A DNA stretch of 64,000 nt from Oryzomonas japonica (GTDB taxonomy: Bacteria; Desulfobacterota; Desulfuromonadia; Geobacterales; Pseudopelobacteraceae): the NCBI RefSeq assembly GCF_008802365.1, contig NZ_VZQZ01000001.1, forward strand, positions 558,001 through 622,000, in the 5' to 3' direction. The translations under genes were made by a program, and so were the position numbers. Under the pieces are notes generated by a model. It did no database searches, was not told the DNA's origin, and saw only the letters and a list, made by a program, of their open reading frames with translations. Numbering within the stretch: the stretch's first letter is position 1; the number at the start of each line of letters is the position of its first letter. Shown one piece after another: positions 24,246 to 34,321 of this stretch.

Positions 24246-25487
24246 ATGAGCGAATTGACCATTACTACGGAAGCAGAGTTCATCCGCAGCGGCAGCACCA
24301 CCTTCCGCCAGACCAACCTGGCATTTTTTGCCGCCGGTTTTGTCACCTTCATCACCCTGTACGACGTCCAGCCGCTCCTGCCGGAGTTTGCCCGGGAATT
24401 CGGGGTTCCGGCCGCCCTTGCCAGCCTGCCCCTTTCGGTTACCACCTGTACCCTGGCCATAGCCATGCTGCTGGTGGGAACCGTGTCGGAGACCCTTGGC
24501 CGCAAGCCGGTCATGGTGTTTTCACTCTTTTTGACCTCGCTTTTGGCATTCACGACCGCTTTCAGCCACACCCTCTCCTCGCTGATCGTCGTCAGGCTCC
24601 TGCAGGGGGTGGTGCTGGCGGGGCTGCCCTCGGTGGCTATGGCCTATCTGAGCGAGGAGATCGACCCCCCGTCCATCGGTGCCGCCATGGGGCTCTATAT
24701 CAGCGGTAACGCCATCGGCGGCATGTCGGGGCGGATCTTTACGGCCACCGTCACCGACCTTTCCTCGTGGCGTACGGCCTTGGCGCTCATCGGGGTCGCC
24801 TGCCTGGGATTGAGCGTCTACTTTGTCCGCCACCTCCCGCCTTCCGCCCATTTCCGGCGGCACCCCTTCGAGGTGGGGTACCTCTTCACCTCGCTCTACC
24901 GGCAGATGCGGGACCCGGCGCTCCTCTGCCTCTACGGTCTCGGTTTCCTGATCATGGGGAGTTTCGTGACCCTCTACAACTACATCACCTTCCGGCTCCT
25001 GGGGCATCCCTACGACCTGACCCAAACCCTGGTCAGCCTGATCTTCCTGGTCTACTTCTTAGGCTCCTACAGTTCCAGCTCCATGGGACGGATGGTGAAC
25101 CGTTTCGGCCGCCGCGCCATGATCTGCGTCGGCCTCGGCGCCATGGCCGTCGGCACGGCCATCACCCTGGCCGCGCCGCTCACCTGGATCATCGTCGGGG
25201 TGGCCGTATTCACCTGCGGTTTTTTCGGCGCGCACTCCGTTGCCTCCAGTTGGGTGGGGCGTCACGCGAAAACCGGAAAGGCCCAGGCCTCCTCACTCTA
25301 CCTCTTCTTCTACTACCTGGGATCGAGCATCTCCGGGACCGCAGGCGGTTTCTGCTGGACCCACGGGGGATGGGACGGCGTGGCGGGATTGATCGGTCTG
25401 TTGCTCGCGACCGCGTTTGTGGTCATCGCCTTGTCCACGCGCCTGTCGACAGAACATGCCTCGGGTGGTATAGTTGGGAAGATTTGA
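24246..25487 (+). CDS. MFS transporter (YnfM/YybF-like)
   Basis: 413 aa, about 12 membrane segments. ITLYDVQPLLPEFAREFGV at the end of TM1, motif A variant VSETLGRKPVM and RLLQGVVLAGLPSVAMAYLSEE match the YnfM/YybF branch of drug-type MFS exporters. The second-half motif A is seen as GRMVNRFGRRAM. Probably regulated by the divergent LysR protein; substrate unknown (small toxic compounds are typical for the branch). Confidence 0.9.
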   Translation: MSELTITTEAEFIRSGSTTFRQTNLAFFAAGFVTFITLYDVQPLLPEFAREFGVPAALASLPLSVTTCTLAIAMLLVGTVSETLGRKPVMVFSLFLTSLLAFTTAFSHTLSSLIVVRLLQGVVLAGLPSVAMAYLSEEIDPPSIGAAMGLYISGNAIGGMSGRIFTATVTDLSSWRTALALIGVACLGLSVYFVRHLPPSAHFRRHPFEVGYLFTSLYRQMRDPALLCLYGLGFLIMGSFVTLYNYITFRLLGHPYDLTQTLVSLIFLVYFLGSYSSSSMGRMVNRFGRRAMICVGLGAMAVGTAITLAAPLTWIIVGVAVFTCGFFGAHSVASSWVGRHAKTGKAQASSLYLFFYYLGSSISGTAGGFCWTHGGWDGVAGLIGLLLATAFVVIALSTRLSTEHASGGIVGKI

Positions 25488-25535
25488 GGGGGTCCGGCTG
25501 ATTTCTTTCACCCACGCTGGAAAGAGGAGGACGTT

Positions 25536-26117
25536 ATGGCGGCAAAAAAGATTCTGATGCTGGTGGGCGATTATGTTGAGGACTACGAAGTCATGGTGCC
25601 GTTCCAGGCCCTGCAGATGGTGGGGCATACGGTACACGCGGTCTGCAGCGGCAAGAAGGCCGGCGACACGGTGCGTACGGCGGTGCACGACTTCGAGGGG
25701 GACCAGACCTATAGCGAGAAACCGGGGCACAACTTTGCCCTGAATGCCACTTTTGCCGAGGTCCGCGCCCAGGATTACGACGCCCTCGTGGTCCCCGGCG
25801 GCAGGGCGCCCGAGTATATCCGCCTGGATCAGGCGGTGCTGGAGATCGTACGGCACTTCGACACCGCCCACAAGCCCATTGCGGCCATCTGCCATGGAGC
25901 GCAGCTGCTGGCCGCCGCCGGGGTGCTGAAGGGGAAGGGGTGTTCCGCATACCCGGCCGTCGGGCCGGAGGTGACCCTGTCCGGCGGGACCTACGTGGAC
26001 ATCCCCGTGGACAAGGCCCATGTGGACGGAAACCTGGTCACGGCCCCGGCATGGCCGGCCCATCCCGAATGGCTGGCGAAATTCCTGAAGGTTCTGGGGA
26101 CGGAGATCACCCTGTGA
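25536..26117 (+). CDS. DJ-1/PfpI family protein
   Basis: 193 aa. The nucleophile elbow [10 protein letters not shown] gives the conserved Cys-His, and the N-terminal Glu is in [25 protein letters not shown] is the usual loop. The family includes deglycase, chaperone and glyoxalase activities; the longer insertion ([18 protein letters not shown]) resembles the PfpI/YhbO-related group. Role probably protein or metabolite repair under stress. GAAAGAGGA precedes the ATG. Confidence 0.88.
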   Translation: MAAKKILMLVGDYVEDYEVMVPFQALQMVGHTVHAVCSGKKAGDTVRTAVHDFEGDQTYSEKPGHNFALNATFAEVRAQDYDALVVPGGRAPEYIRLDQAVLEIVRHFDTAHKPIAAICHGAQLLAAAGVLKGKGCSAYPAVGPEVTLSGGTYVDIPVDKAHVDGNLVTAPAWPAHPEWLAKFLKVLGTEITL

Positions 26118-26203
26118 TCAGGAGCTGTCCCGTTGTTGCAGGACCACATACCTTTGCCCTCTCCAGCGCCGTGCGGCAGCCGGTGAGGGGGATCTTTTCG
26201 CGT

Positions 26204-26884
26204 ATGGTCCGCCTCCGGGCGCTGTTCGCCGCCCTGCTGCTGGCCATCGGTGTCTCGACCCCTTTGCCGGCAGGCGCGGCGGGCGATCGTACGGTCCTCT
26301 GGAATATCGTCACAAACTGCCTGGATGCTTCCGGCGCGGATTATTGTACGGTGTGCCGCTGGCCGCGGGTTGACAGCGCCTGCTCCCATAGGAGCGCCAG
26401 CAACGGCGCGACGGAGGTCTGGGCCGAGTCGGCGGATTTTGTTGTGCTGCGTGACTCCAAGATGTGCGGCTGCCCGGAGGGCTTTGTGCACGGACTGGCG
26501 ATCCCCCGCGCCCGGGTGACCGGCGTTGAAGACCCGCGGCGTCCCGATGGCATCTGGGCGTTTGCCTGGGCAGCGGCCCGCAAGCGCATGGGTGACGACC
26601 CGGCCATCGCCCTTGCCGTCAATCCGCTGGCCCAGCGTGGCCAGGACCAGCTCCACGTCCACCTCCTCCGGCTGCATGGCGATGCCGGTCGGCTCATCGC
26701 CCAACGCGCAAAAGACCGCGTGCAGAGCCTGGACCACGTCTGGAAGGTCGCCGCCCGGAGGGCTGCCGCCGAGGGGCTGACGGATTACGGCGTGCTGGTT
26801 GTCGCCCACCGTGAGGGGGGATTCATGGTGCTGGTCGCACAGGATAGCCCGGAAAAACTGTACACCGATTGGCGCTGCCGCTGA
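26204..26884 (+). CDS. cdh: CDP-diacylglycerol pyrophosphatase
   Basis: 226 aa. Signal/anchor segment (residues 1-26), then the Cdh signature: VTNCLDAS near the N-terminus, a basic FVVLRDSKMCGC region, and NPLAQRGQDQLHVHLLRL with the HxH of the HIT-like superfamily. In E. coli Cdh hydrolyses CDP-diacylglycerol to phosphatidate and CMP at the membrane. Start 26204 follows GAGGGGGATC; longer in-frame starts have no signal sequence. Confidence 0.85.
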   Translation: MVRLRALFAALLLAIGVSTPLPAGAAGDRTVLWNIVTNCLDASGADYCTVCRWPRVDSACSHRSASNGATEVWAESADFVVLRDSKMCGCPEGFVHGLAIPRARVTGVEDPRRPDGIWAFAWAAARKRMGDDPAIALAVNPLAQRGQDQLHVHLLRLHGDAGRLIAQRAKDRVQSLDHVWKVAARRAAAEGLTDYGVLVVAHREGGFMVLVAQDSPEKLYTDWRCR

Positions 26885-26932
26885 AATCAGGGGCAGGGGC
26901 TTGTCGGAATAATCGGGATGTGAGAAAGAAGC

Positions 26933-27262
26933 ATGGCCTACGTGTATCTGTTGGTGGCAATCGTTGCCGAAGTGATGGGGACGAGCGCATTGAAGGCGTC
27001 GGAGGGATTTTCCCGCCTATTCCCGAGCGTGCTCGTCGTGCTGGGGTACGGGATCGCATTTTACTGTCTGAGCCAGGTGCTGAAAAGCATCCCGGTCGGG
27101 GTGAGCTATGCCATCTGGTCCGGATTGGGCATTGTCCTCATTTCCGTGGTCGGCGCCGTTTTCTTCAAGCAGGCGCTTGACCTGCCTGCCATTCTCGGCA
27201 TGGCGCTGATTATCGCCGGGGTTGCCGTCATAAACCTGTTTTCCAAGTCGGTGAGTCCCTGA
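26933..27262 (+). CDS. SMR-family multidrug efflux protein (EmrE-like)
   Basis: 109 aa with four hydrophobic helices. The essential Glu of EmrE (Glu14) is in LVAIVAEVMGTSALK. Helix 3 has SYAIWSGLGIV and helix 4 ends the protein, the usual EmrE order. Works as a homodimeric proton/drug antiporter for cationic compounds. A single gene rather than a heteromeric pair, consistent with the Qac/EmrE type. Convergent with the RND operon. Confidence 0.93.
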   Translation: MAYVYLLVAIVAEVMGTSALKASEGFSRLFPSVLVVLGYGIAFYCLSQVLKSIPVGVSYAIWSGLGIVLISVVGAVFFKQALDLPAILGMALIIAGVAVINLFSKSVSP

Positions 27263-27304
27263 GAAAAGATAGTCTGCACTACCAATCAACAAGGAATATG
27301 ACCG

Positions 27305-28426
27305 CTACTTCCTCCCCGCCTCGGCCGGTTGCACCATCTGCCCCTCGCTGATGCCGCTGCCCGGATTGAGCACGACCCGTTCCCCCTCTTTCAGCCCCGC
27401 GCCACTCCGCACCATCTTGCCGTCGCTGTCGGCCACCGACACCTCGCGGAACCTCACCCGGTTGTCGCTCCCCACCACCCCCACGTAGGACTGTTCCCCC
27501 TTCACCAGCAACGCCTCTGCCGGTACCTGGACATGGGGCGGGGCCGTCAGCGCCAGACTGACCTGCACGAACCCTCCGGCCAGAATTGCTCCTTCCCGGT
27601 TATCCAGGTCAAGTTCCACCAGGAGCGTACGGCTCTTGAGGTCCAGTTCGCCGCTGATGCGGGTCACGCTGGCCGGAAGTTTCACCTCGGGGCGCGCGGC
27701 GTCGGCGATCACTGCACGGTCACCTTTTCTGACGAAGGCGGCGTTTTTTTGATCCAGGTAGACATAGACCCGCAGCCGGTCGGTTTTGGAGATGGTCGCG
27801 ACCGGTTGCGCCGCGGTCTGGTTGGTGGTGGCGCTCTGCAAGAGCGCCCCGGGGTCGACGAAGCGGGCCGTCACCGTACCGCTGAACGGAGCGCGCACCG
27901 TCTCGTACCCCTTCTGGCTCTTCAGCCCCTCGGCGGTAGCTTCGGCGCTCCTGGCTGCGGCCTCGGCGTTGTCGTAGTCCTGCCGGGCAACCACCCCGTC
28001 CTTGATCAGGAGACGCTCGCGGTCGGCAAACAGCCTCTTGGTACGGGCATCGGCCGCGGCCGCATCGTACTGGCGGTCCAGTTCGGGGGATTCGATCAGC
28101 GCCAGTACCTGGCCGCGGTCGACCCGGTCCCCCTTGTCCACGCGGATTTCGCGCAGATAGCCGCTTACCTTGGCGTATAGGGTAACCTCGGCAAAGGGAC
28201 GTGCCTCGCCCGATAGTACCACGCTCCGCTGCGCGGGGGAGCGGCCGGCAACGGCAATCGTCACGCGAGGTCCGGCCGTGAGGGCGGCCTGGCGAACCTG
28301 GAGTTCCGCCTGTACCTGACTGCGGCGACTGCCGAGCAGCAGGGCCACAAGGACCACTGCCAGCGCCACCAGCAGGCCGCCGGCCAGGAAGAGTCGTCTT
28401 CGTGATGTCAAAGCACTTTCATTCAT
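27305..28426 (-). CDS. RND efflux periplasmic adaptor (membrane fusion protein)
   Basis: 373 aa. One N-terminal membrane anchor (LFLAGGLLVALAVVLVALLLG), then the split lipoyl/barrel-sandwich segments (AKVSGYLREIRVDKGDRVDRGQVLA and APFSGTVTARFVDPGAL), an alpha-hairpin between them, beta-barrel and a C-terminal membrane-proximal domain. It couples the RND pump to an outer-membrane channel. GAGGGGAAAT precedes ATG 28426; the frame overlaps the end of the pump gene by 8 nt, so the two are translationally coupled. No TolC-type gene follows. Confidence 0.92.
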   Translation of the reverse strand: MNESALTSRRRLFLAGGLLVALAVVLVALLLGSRRSQVQAELQVRQAALTAGPRVTIAVAGRSPAQRSVVLSGEARPFAEVTLYAKVSGYLREIRVDKGDRVDRGQVLALIESPELDRQYDAAAADARTKRLFADRERLLIKDGVVARQDYDNAEAAARSAEATAEGLKSQKGYETVRAPFSGTVTARFVDPGALLQSATTNQTAAQPVATISKTDRLRVYVYLDQKNAAFVRKGDRAVIADAARPEVKLPASVTRISGELDLKSRTLLVELDLDNREGAILAGGFVQVSLALTAPPHVQVPAEALLVKGEQSYVGVVGSDNRVRFREVSVADSDGKMVRSGAGLKEGERVVLNPGSGISEGQMVQPAEAGRK

Positions 28427-31400
28427 TGGGATTTCCCCTCTCTCCCTCATCCTCGCCCCGCTCCGCAGCCAGGAACCGATCGTCAAGGAGATGCTTGACC
28501 GGCATCTTGGTGCGCAGTAACGAGTAGATTACCGGGACCACGAACAGGGTCAGGATCGTCGCCACCAGCAGCCCGCCGATCACGGCCCGGCCCAGGGGGG
28601 CGTTCTGCTCGCCCGCTTCGCCCATGGCAAAGGCCATGGGCACCATGCCGATGATCATGGCCAGGGCGGTCATCAACACTGGCCTCAGCCGTGTCCTGGC
28701 AGCCTCCAGGGCCGCTTCCGCCGGTGTGACCACCTTTTCCACCCTGATGTCGTTGGCAAAGCTCACCAGCAGGATCGAGTTGGAGGTGGCGATGCCGATG
28801 GCCATGATCGACCCCATGAGCGATTCCACGTTGATGGTGGTGCCGGTCAGCGCCAGCATCCAGAGTATCCCCATCAGGGCGCCCGGCACGGCCATCATGA
28901 TGATGAACGGGTCGATCCACGACTGGAACAGCACCACCATCAGGAAATAGACCAGGAGGGTGGCCAGGATCAGCCCCAATCCCAGGCTGCGGAAGGACTG
29001 GTTCATGACCTCGTTCTGGCCGCGCACCGTGATGCGCATGCCCGGGGGGAGTTTTCCGAGTGCTGCGATGCTCTTGTCGATATCCCGGATCACGGAGCCC
29101 AGGTCGCGCCCCTCCACGCCGGCATCCACATCAAGCACCCTTTGTACTGTGTAGTGGGTGATGTTCTCAAAGCTCACCCGGTGGGAGATGAGCGCCAGGT
29201 TGCCCAGGGTCTGGGCCGGAATCTGGGGCGTATCCGCCGGTGCCGGCTGGAATGGCGGCTGAAGCAACGCACCGGCCGACGGGGGGGTGACCGGCATGGC
29301 TGCCAAATCCGACAGGGTGGTCTGGTACCGGCGCGGGATCTGCACCGCCACGGTGTAGTTGACGTTGTTGGCCGGGTTGAGGAAAAACGAGGGGGCGATC
29401 AGGATACTGGAGGAGAGGGCGATCAGGGCGCTGGTGGCCACGTCCCGTTCGCTCATGCCGAGCCGGGCCGCCCGGACCCGGTCCACGTCCACCTGCAGGG
29501 TCGGGTAGTCAAGTACCTGATTGATGTGCACGTCGGCGGCACCGGGGATGGTGAGCAGGGCATCCCTGATCTTGAGGGCGTACGGGTAGGATTTGCTGAA
29601 GTCCGGCCCTTCGATCTGGATATCGATGGGTGAGGTCAGGCCGAAGTTGAGCACCTGGGTGACGATGTCGGCAGACTGGAAATAGAAGGATGAGCCGGGG
29701 AACTGCCGAGGAAGCACCTCCCGGATCCGGTGCCGGTACAGGGCCGTTGGCCGGTGCCCCTTCTTGAGGGAGATGAGGATCTCGGCGTCCATGCCGCTGA
29801 TGTTCTCGGTCTGCACAAAGGCCAGGTTATAGAATGTGGGCACCCCGATCATATCGTTGATGGTGTCGATCTCCCCGGCCGGGATGATCCCGCGAATCTG
29901 CTCTTCCACCCGGGCCAGCAATCGCTCGGTATCCTCGATGCGGGTTCCGGCCGGGGCGCGCACATGCAGCTTCATCAACCCCACGTCCACCGAGGGGAAG
30001 AAATCGGTGCCGATGATGAAGACCAGCCCCAGACTGGCCAGCCCCACCAGGGCCGCCACCGCCAACGTGAAGGCGCGGTGGTGCAGGGCCGTTGCCAGCA
30101 GCCGGCCGTAGCGCTCACGGAACCGTTCGAAGCCGTCCTCGCGGCGTTGATTCAGCAACCGGAAGAGGGCGGCCATCCTCCCGGGTGATGGAGATGCTCC
30201 CCTCTGGTGGTGCTCCCCTCCCAGCAGCATCCGCGACAGCACCGGAACCAGGGTGCGGGAGAGCAGGTAGGAGGCCAGCATGGCGGTCACCACAGCGAAC
30301 GCCAGTGGGGTGAAGAGGTGCTTGGCCGGCCCGACCAGCAACACTACCGGAAAGAAGACCACGCAGATGGCCATGGTCGCCACGATGGCCGGCATCGCCA
30401 CCTGGCGGGCGCTGTCCATGACCGCCATGGTGAGCGGCTTGCCCAGGGCGCGGTTGCGGTGGATGTTCTCCACCTCCACCGTGGCGTCGTCCACCAGCAT
30501 GCCGATGGCCAGGGCCAAGCCGCCCAGGGTCATGATATTGATGCTCTGGCCGGCCAGGTTCATGGCGATCACGGCGCTGAAAATAGCCAGGGGGATGGAG
30601 GTGGAGACCACGATCATGCTGCGCAGGCTGCCGAGGAAGACCAGGATCATGAGTGAGACCAGGATCGTGCCGATGACCGCCTCGCGCACCACCCCCTCCA
30701 CCGCCGCCCGCACGAAGAGCGACTGGTCGAAGTCGATCTTCAGTTCCAGCCCTTGGGGCGCCACCTCCCTGATGGCGGGCAGGGCCTCGCGGGCGGCGTC
30801 CACCACCGCCAGGGTGGACGCGTCGGCGTGTTTGAGGATGGACAGATAGGTGGCCCGCCGGCCATTGACGTGCACGATGTTGTTCTGTTCGGCATAGCTG
30901 TCCGAGATTCGGGCCACATCACCCAGATAGACCGGGGCGTTGCCCACCACCTTGACCGGGATGGCGCTGAACTGGTCGATGACCCGCGGGCTGGAGTTGA
31001 GCAACACGTTGTACTCCTGCCCGCCGATGCGGGCGGTGCCGGCCGGGATGATCACGTTGGAGGCCTGGAGAGCGCTCACCACATCGGCCGGCGAGAGCCC
31101 CCGCGCCGCCAGGGCTGTGGGATTGATGTCGATCATGATCTGGCGGCTCTTGCCGCCGAAGGGTGCCGGTGTGGAGAGCCCTGGGATGGTGAACAGCTTG
31201 ACCCGGATGAAGTTGAGGCCGTAATCGAAGATCTTTTCTTCCGGAAGATTTTTACTCGACAGGGTCAACTGGGCCACCGGCACGTTGGAGGCGTTGAACT
31301 GGACGATGGCCGGCGGCTGGGTGCCGGGCGGCGCGATCCTGAGCAGGGTGCTGGAGACGGAGGAAATCTGGGAGATGGCGGCGCCGATCTCGGTGCCGGG

Positions 31401-31691
31401 CTGAAAGTAGACCTTGAGGACCCCGGTGCCGGGGATGGATTGGGACTCGATGCGGGAGATGCCGTTGACGGTGGTGGAGTAGGCCCGTTCGCTGATCAGG
31501 ACGATGCGCCGCTCCATGTCCTCCGGGGAGAGGCCGGGGTAGTTCCAGACCACCACGACCACCGGGATGTCGATCACCGGGAAGATATCGACGATCATCC
31601 TGGTGAGGGAAAGGGCGCCCAGCACCAGGATCAACAGTGCCATCACCGCAACGCTGTAAGGGCGCCGCAGCGCCAATCTGACTAGCCACAT
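28419..31691 (-). CDS. RND efflux pump, inner-membrane transporter
   Basis: About 1090 aa, the full length of an HME/HAE-1 class pump with 12 membrane helices in two repeats. Conserved points: DIFPVIDIPVVVVVWNYPG after TM1, VFLGSLRSMIVV, GMLVDDATVEVENIHRNRALGK in TM4 (proton-relay Asp pair), and the C-terminal half SIMAIGIATSNSILLVSFAN and ALAMIIGMVPMA. The VVDDATVEVENI form resembles the group with hydrophobic-compound rather than metal substrates. ATG 31691 is preceded by a GAGG site; a TTG at 31715 with AGAGGAAACC is an alternative. Operon with the adaptor downstream. Confidence 0.92.
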   Translation of the reverse strand: MWLVRLALRRPYSVAVMALLILVLGALSLTRMIVDIFPVIDIPVVVVVWNYPGLSPEDMERRIVLISERAYSTTVNGISRIESQSIPGTGVLKVYFQPGTEIGAAISQISSVSSTLLRIAPPGTQPPAIVQFNASNVPVAQLTLSSKNLPEEKIFDYGLNFIRVKLFTIPGLSTPAPFGGKSRQIMIDINPTALAARGLSPADVVSALQASNVIIPAGTARIGGQEYNVLLNSSPRVIDQFSAIPVKVVGNAPVYLGDVARISDSYAEQNNIVHVNGRRATYLSILKHADASTLAVVDAAREALPAIREVAPQGLELKIDFDQSLFVRAAVEGVVREAVIGTILVSLMILVFLGSLRSMIVVSTSIPLAIFSAVIAMNLAGQSINIMTLGGLALAIGMLVDDATVEVENIHRNRALGKPLTMAVMDSARQVAMPAIVATMAICVVFFPVVLLVGPAKHLFTPLAFAVVTAMLASYLLSRTLVPVLSRMLLGGEHHQRGASPSPGRMAALFRLLNQRREDGFERFRERYGRLLATALHHRAFTLAVAALVGLASLGLVFIIGTDFFPSVDVGLMKLHVRAPAGTRIEDTERLLARVEEQIRGIIPAGEIDTINDMIGVPTFYNLAFVQTENISGMDAEILISLKKGHRPTALYRHRIREVLPRQFPGSSFYFQSADIVTQVLNFGLTSPIDIQIEGPDFSKSYPYALKIRDALLTIPGAADVHINQVLDYPTLQVDVDRVRAARLGMSERDVATSALIALSSSILIAPSFFLNPANNVNYTVAVQIPRRYQTTLSDLAAMPVTPPSAGALLQPPFQPAPADTPQIPAQTLGNLALISHRVSFENITHYTVQRVLDVDAGVEGRDLGSVIRDIDKSIAALGKLPPGMRITVRGQNEVMNQSFRSLGLGLILATLLVYFLMVVLFQSWIDPFIIMMAVPGALMGILWMLALTGTTINVESLMGSIMAIGIATSNSILLVSFANDIRVEKVVTPAEAALEAARTRLRPVLMTALAMIIGMVPMAFAMGEAGEQNAPLGRAVIGGLLVATILTLFVVPVIYSLLRTKMPVKHLLDDRFLAAERGEDEGERGNPNE

Positions 31692-31956
31692 GACGAACCT
31701 CGCCAGAGGTCGCAAGGTTTCCTCTCTTGCCGCCGGACCGATTTGGGATGGGGCCGCATGGTCGGCAGGGGCGGGAAACGGTATGCTTCTCTATTCTGTC
31801 ATGGTAGAACCTCTTCTGTGATTGATTACCAATAAGACCCTGTATATCTTTATAGGTGGTATTGTACATCAAACATTCTAATCTGCAAATCCGATTACGG
31901 CATGGGGGAGGAAAACAATGCGGGGAGGGGGGAAGAGGTCGATCATACGGCAGGTG
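31692..31956 (-). promoter_or_regulatory. leader/promoter region of the RND operon (no gene seen)
   Basis: The 332-nt gap 31692-32023 holds no supportable gene. Its AT-rich middle (about 31800-31880) is the likely promoter area: on the minus strand TTGCAG-N16-TACAAT is a possible pair of boxes. The remainder near 31960-32000 is the terminator of the upstream gene. No clear repressor dyad is seen. Confidence 0.35.
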
Positions 31957-31999
31957 CAAAACCAAGTGGAGCAGGATCTCGCGATCCAGCCCCACTTGG
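31957..31999 (-). terminator. terminator of the isochorismatase-family gene
   Basis: On the minus strand CCAAGTGG...GGATC-GCGA-GATCC...CCACTTGG forms a long hairpin followed by TTTTG, starting 25 nt after the stop. Confidence 0.8.
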
Positions 32000-32023
32000 C
32001 CGGTCGATTTCCTGGGTGAGGCG

Positions 32024-32590
32024 TTACCGCACCAGTTTGGACAGCTTCTTAAATTCTTCCGTTCCCGCGACCTTCAGGAGCTGAAACAGAACCGATTCGG
32101 TGGAGGTGGGGACCGCGCCGGTCAGGGTCATGGCTTCGGCGGCGATCTGCCAGTTGCGTTTGCTCCGGCTCATGACGGCGTCCCTGACCACGTGGACCTC
32201 GAAGCCGGCGTCGCGCAGCTCGATGACGGTTTGCAGCACGCAGACGTGGGTTTCCATGCCGGTGATGATGACCTGGGTGCGACCGGTACTCGTGAGCCTC
32301 TTCATGAAATCGGTGCTGCCGCAGCAACTGAAGGCCATCTTCTCAAAATAGCCGGCATCCCCGGCCTTCTCCTTCAGCTCCGGCAGGGTGGCACCCAAAC
32401 CCTTGACGTACTGTTCGGTGATGAGTGCCGGAATCCCCAACTCCTGGGCGGTTTCCAGCAGAATGGCGATATTCCTGGTCAGTTTGTTGAGGATCTTGTC
32501 GTCCATGGCCAAGCAGAGTTTCTCCTGGACATCGATCACCACCAACACCGCCTTGTCACGCTCCAGAAAGAATCTGTCCTTGACCGACAT
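32024..32590 (-). CDS. isochorismatase-family cysteine hydrolase
   Basis: 188 aa. Catalytic Asp in VVIDVQEKL, Lys in the middle region, and Cys in GMETHVCVLQT form the Asp-Lys-Cys triad of nicotinamidase/isochorismatase-like hydrolases. The YcaC-like group has this size and is usually annotated hydrolase of unknown substrate. AAAGGAGATCAACC precedes ATG 32590; an upstream extension would translate the dispersed repeat and is not real. Flanked by repeat copy 2 upstream. Confidence 0.88.
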   Translation of the reverse strand: MSVKDRFFLERDKAVLVVIDVQEKLCLAMDDKILNKLTRNIAILLETAQELGIPALITEQYVKGLGATLPELKEKAGDAGYFEKMAFSCCGSTDFMKRLTSTGRTQVIITGMETHVCVLQTVIELRDAGFEVHVVRDAVMSRSKRNWQIAAEAMTLTGAVPTSTESVLFQLLKVAGTEEFKKLSKLVR

Positions 32591-32606
32591 GGTTGATCTC
32601 CTTTCT

Positions 32607-32744
32607 AAGAGGTTGTTGAAAAACAGCCATCTCGCCGCCATCCTCGAAGCCTCTTTCGTGCGGCGTAGCGCTGCTACGCCTCCTCAGAGCCTTCTGCGGG
32701 TGCGACGATCTGACTATTTTTGAACAACCTGAGTTTTTCAACAG
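32607..32744. repeat. 138-bp dispersed palindromic repeat, copy 2
   Basis: Same length and ends as copy 1 at 22081, with the same central GGCGTAGCGCTGCTACGCC hairpin and only scattered differences. It fills the whole gap between the ntrC stop (32749) and the isochorismatase ribosome site. Confidence 0.9.
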
Positions 32745-32748
32745 CCCG

Positions 32749-34191
32749 TCAATCCCGCTTCAACTCTATTCCCAGATCGTTGATCTTCTTGCGCAGCGTG
32801 TTGCGGTTGATGCCGAGGATATCCGCCGCCTTGACCTGGTTCCAGCGGGTTTTCTCAAGGATGAAGCGGATCAGGGGGCGTTCCACCTGTTCCAGCACCA
32901 TGGCGTGGATATCCCCTTTTTCCAGCTTCTCGATGCCGTTCATGCAGGAACGCAACTTCAGGTCCACGATCGACTCCAGGGAGGCGTCGGGGGATACGGC
33001 TGCCTGCCCTCCGGAGAGCGGCTCGAGCCCTTCGAAGTCCCGGGGGGTCAGCAACGGGTCGCTGGAGAGGATGACGGCGCGCTTGATGGTGTTTTCCAAC
33101 TCCCGCACGTTGCCGGGCCAGGAGTGGGCGGTCAATACGGCCATCGCCTCGTCGGTGCACTGCTTGTCGCTGATGTCCATCTCGGCGCTGGCCCGGCCCA
33201 GAAAGTACTGCACGAGCTGGGGGATGTCCTCCCGGCGCTCCCGCAGGGGAACCAGGTTGATGGGAACCACGTTCAGCCGGTAGAAAAGATCCTCGCGGAA
33301 TTCCTTCTGGCGGACCTTTTCGATCAGTTCCTGGTTCGTGGCGGCCACGATGCGTACATCCACCGGGATGCTCTGGTTGCCGCCGGTGCGGGTGATCTCC
33401 CGTTCCTGGAGGACGCGCAGGATCTTGGCCTGCAGGTCCAGGGGCATGTCGCCGATCTCGTCCAGAAAGAGCGTTCCCTGATTGGCCTGCTCGAACTTGC
33501 CCAGCTTGCGTTCCGCGGCGCCGGTAAAGGCCCCCTTCTCAAAGCCGAACAGCTCGCTTTCCAAGAGCTCCTTGGGGATGGCGGCGCAGTTGATGGCGAC
33601 GAACGGCTTGCCCAGCCGGCGCGAATTGAAATGGACGGCCCGCGCCACCAACTCCTTGCCGGTCCCCGACTCCCCCTGGACCAGGATGGTGACATCGCTG
33701 GCGGCCACCTTGCCGATGGTCTTGTAGACCTCGCGCATGGCGGGCGAGTTGCCGATGATATTCTTTTCGACCTGGTAGCGCTCCTTGAGTTCCTGCTTGA
33801 GCATGGTGACTTGGCCGGCGATCTCCCGGGCGCGCCCGACCTTTTCGATGATGGCGTCGATCACGTCCAGGTCGAACGGCTTGGTGATATAATCGTAGGC
33901 CCCGCGTTTCATGGCCTCCACCGCGTTCTTCATGCTGGCCTCGGCCGTCATGATGACCACCAGCAGGTCGCTTTTCAGTTCGCGGATCTTGTCCAGCAGG
34001 TCAAGACCGCTGATACCCGGCATCTTGATGTCGAGAATAGCCAGATCGTAGCTGTTGTCCTGGACCAGCGACAGCGCCTGACGTCCGTCGTGGGCCAGGT
34101 CCACCGTGAACCCTTTCCGTTTCAGGGCCTTGGAAAGGACCCAGCGCATACTCTCTTCGTCATCGGCCACCAGGATTCTGTTTAACGGCAT
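32749..34191 (-). CDS. ntrC: NtrC-family sigma-54 response regulator
   Basis: 480 aa. Receiver domain 1-120 with the acidic pocket DDE and phosphoacceptor Asp54 in LAILDIKMPG; AAA+ domain with Walker A GESGTGKE, GAFTGA loop and Walker B FLDEIGD; C-terminal Fis HTH (AADILGINRNTLRKKINDLG), which is the NtrC-type ending. It activates nitrogen-related sigma-54 promoters when phosphorylated by the histidine kinase just upstream. ATG 34191 follows GGGGA at 8 nt. Gene order nifR3-ntrB-ntrC supports the identification over other NtrC paralogues. Confidence 0.9.
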   Translation of the reverse strand: MPLNRILVADDEESMRWVLSKALKRKGFTVDLAHDGRQALSLVQDNSYDLAILDIKMPGISGLDLLDKIRELKSDLLVVIMTAEASMKNAVEAMKRGAYDYITKPFDLDVIDAIIEKVGRAREIAGQVTMLKQELKERYQVEKNIIGNSPAMREVYKTIGKVAASDVTILVQGESGTGKELVARAVHFNSRRLGKPFVAINCAAIPKELLESELFGFEKGAFTGAAERKLGKFEQANQGTLFLDEIGDMPLDLQAKILRVLQEREITRTGGNQSIPVDVRIVAATNQELIEKVRQKEFREDLFYRLNVVPINLVPLRERREDIPQLVQYFLGRASAEMDISDKQCTDEAMAVLTAHSWPGNVRELENTIKRAVILSSDPLLTPRDFEGLEPLSGGQAAVSPDASLESIVDLKLRSCMNGIEKLEKGDIHAMVLEQVERPLIRFILEKTRWNQVKAADILGINRNTLRKKINDLGIELKRD

Positions 34192-34321
34192 TGTTGTTGT
34201 CCCCTGTTCATCACGAATAAAATTACATTGCAAAACATCATGGACGCTCCCAGGCGGCAAGCCTGGAACGTACCCTTGACAGATATGTTTGGTTCAGTCG
34301 TTCATGGTCCGAGCCGATGGG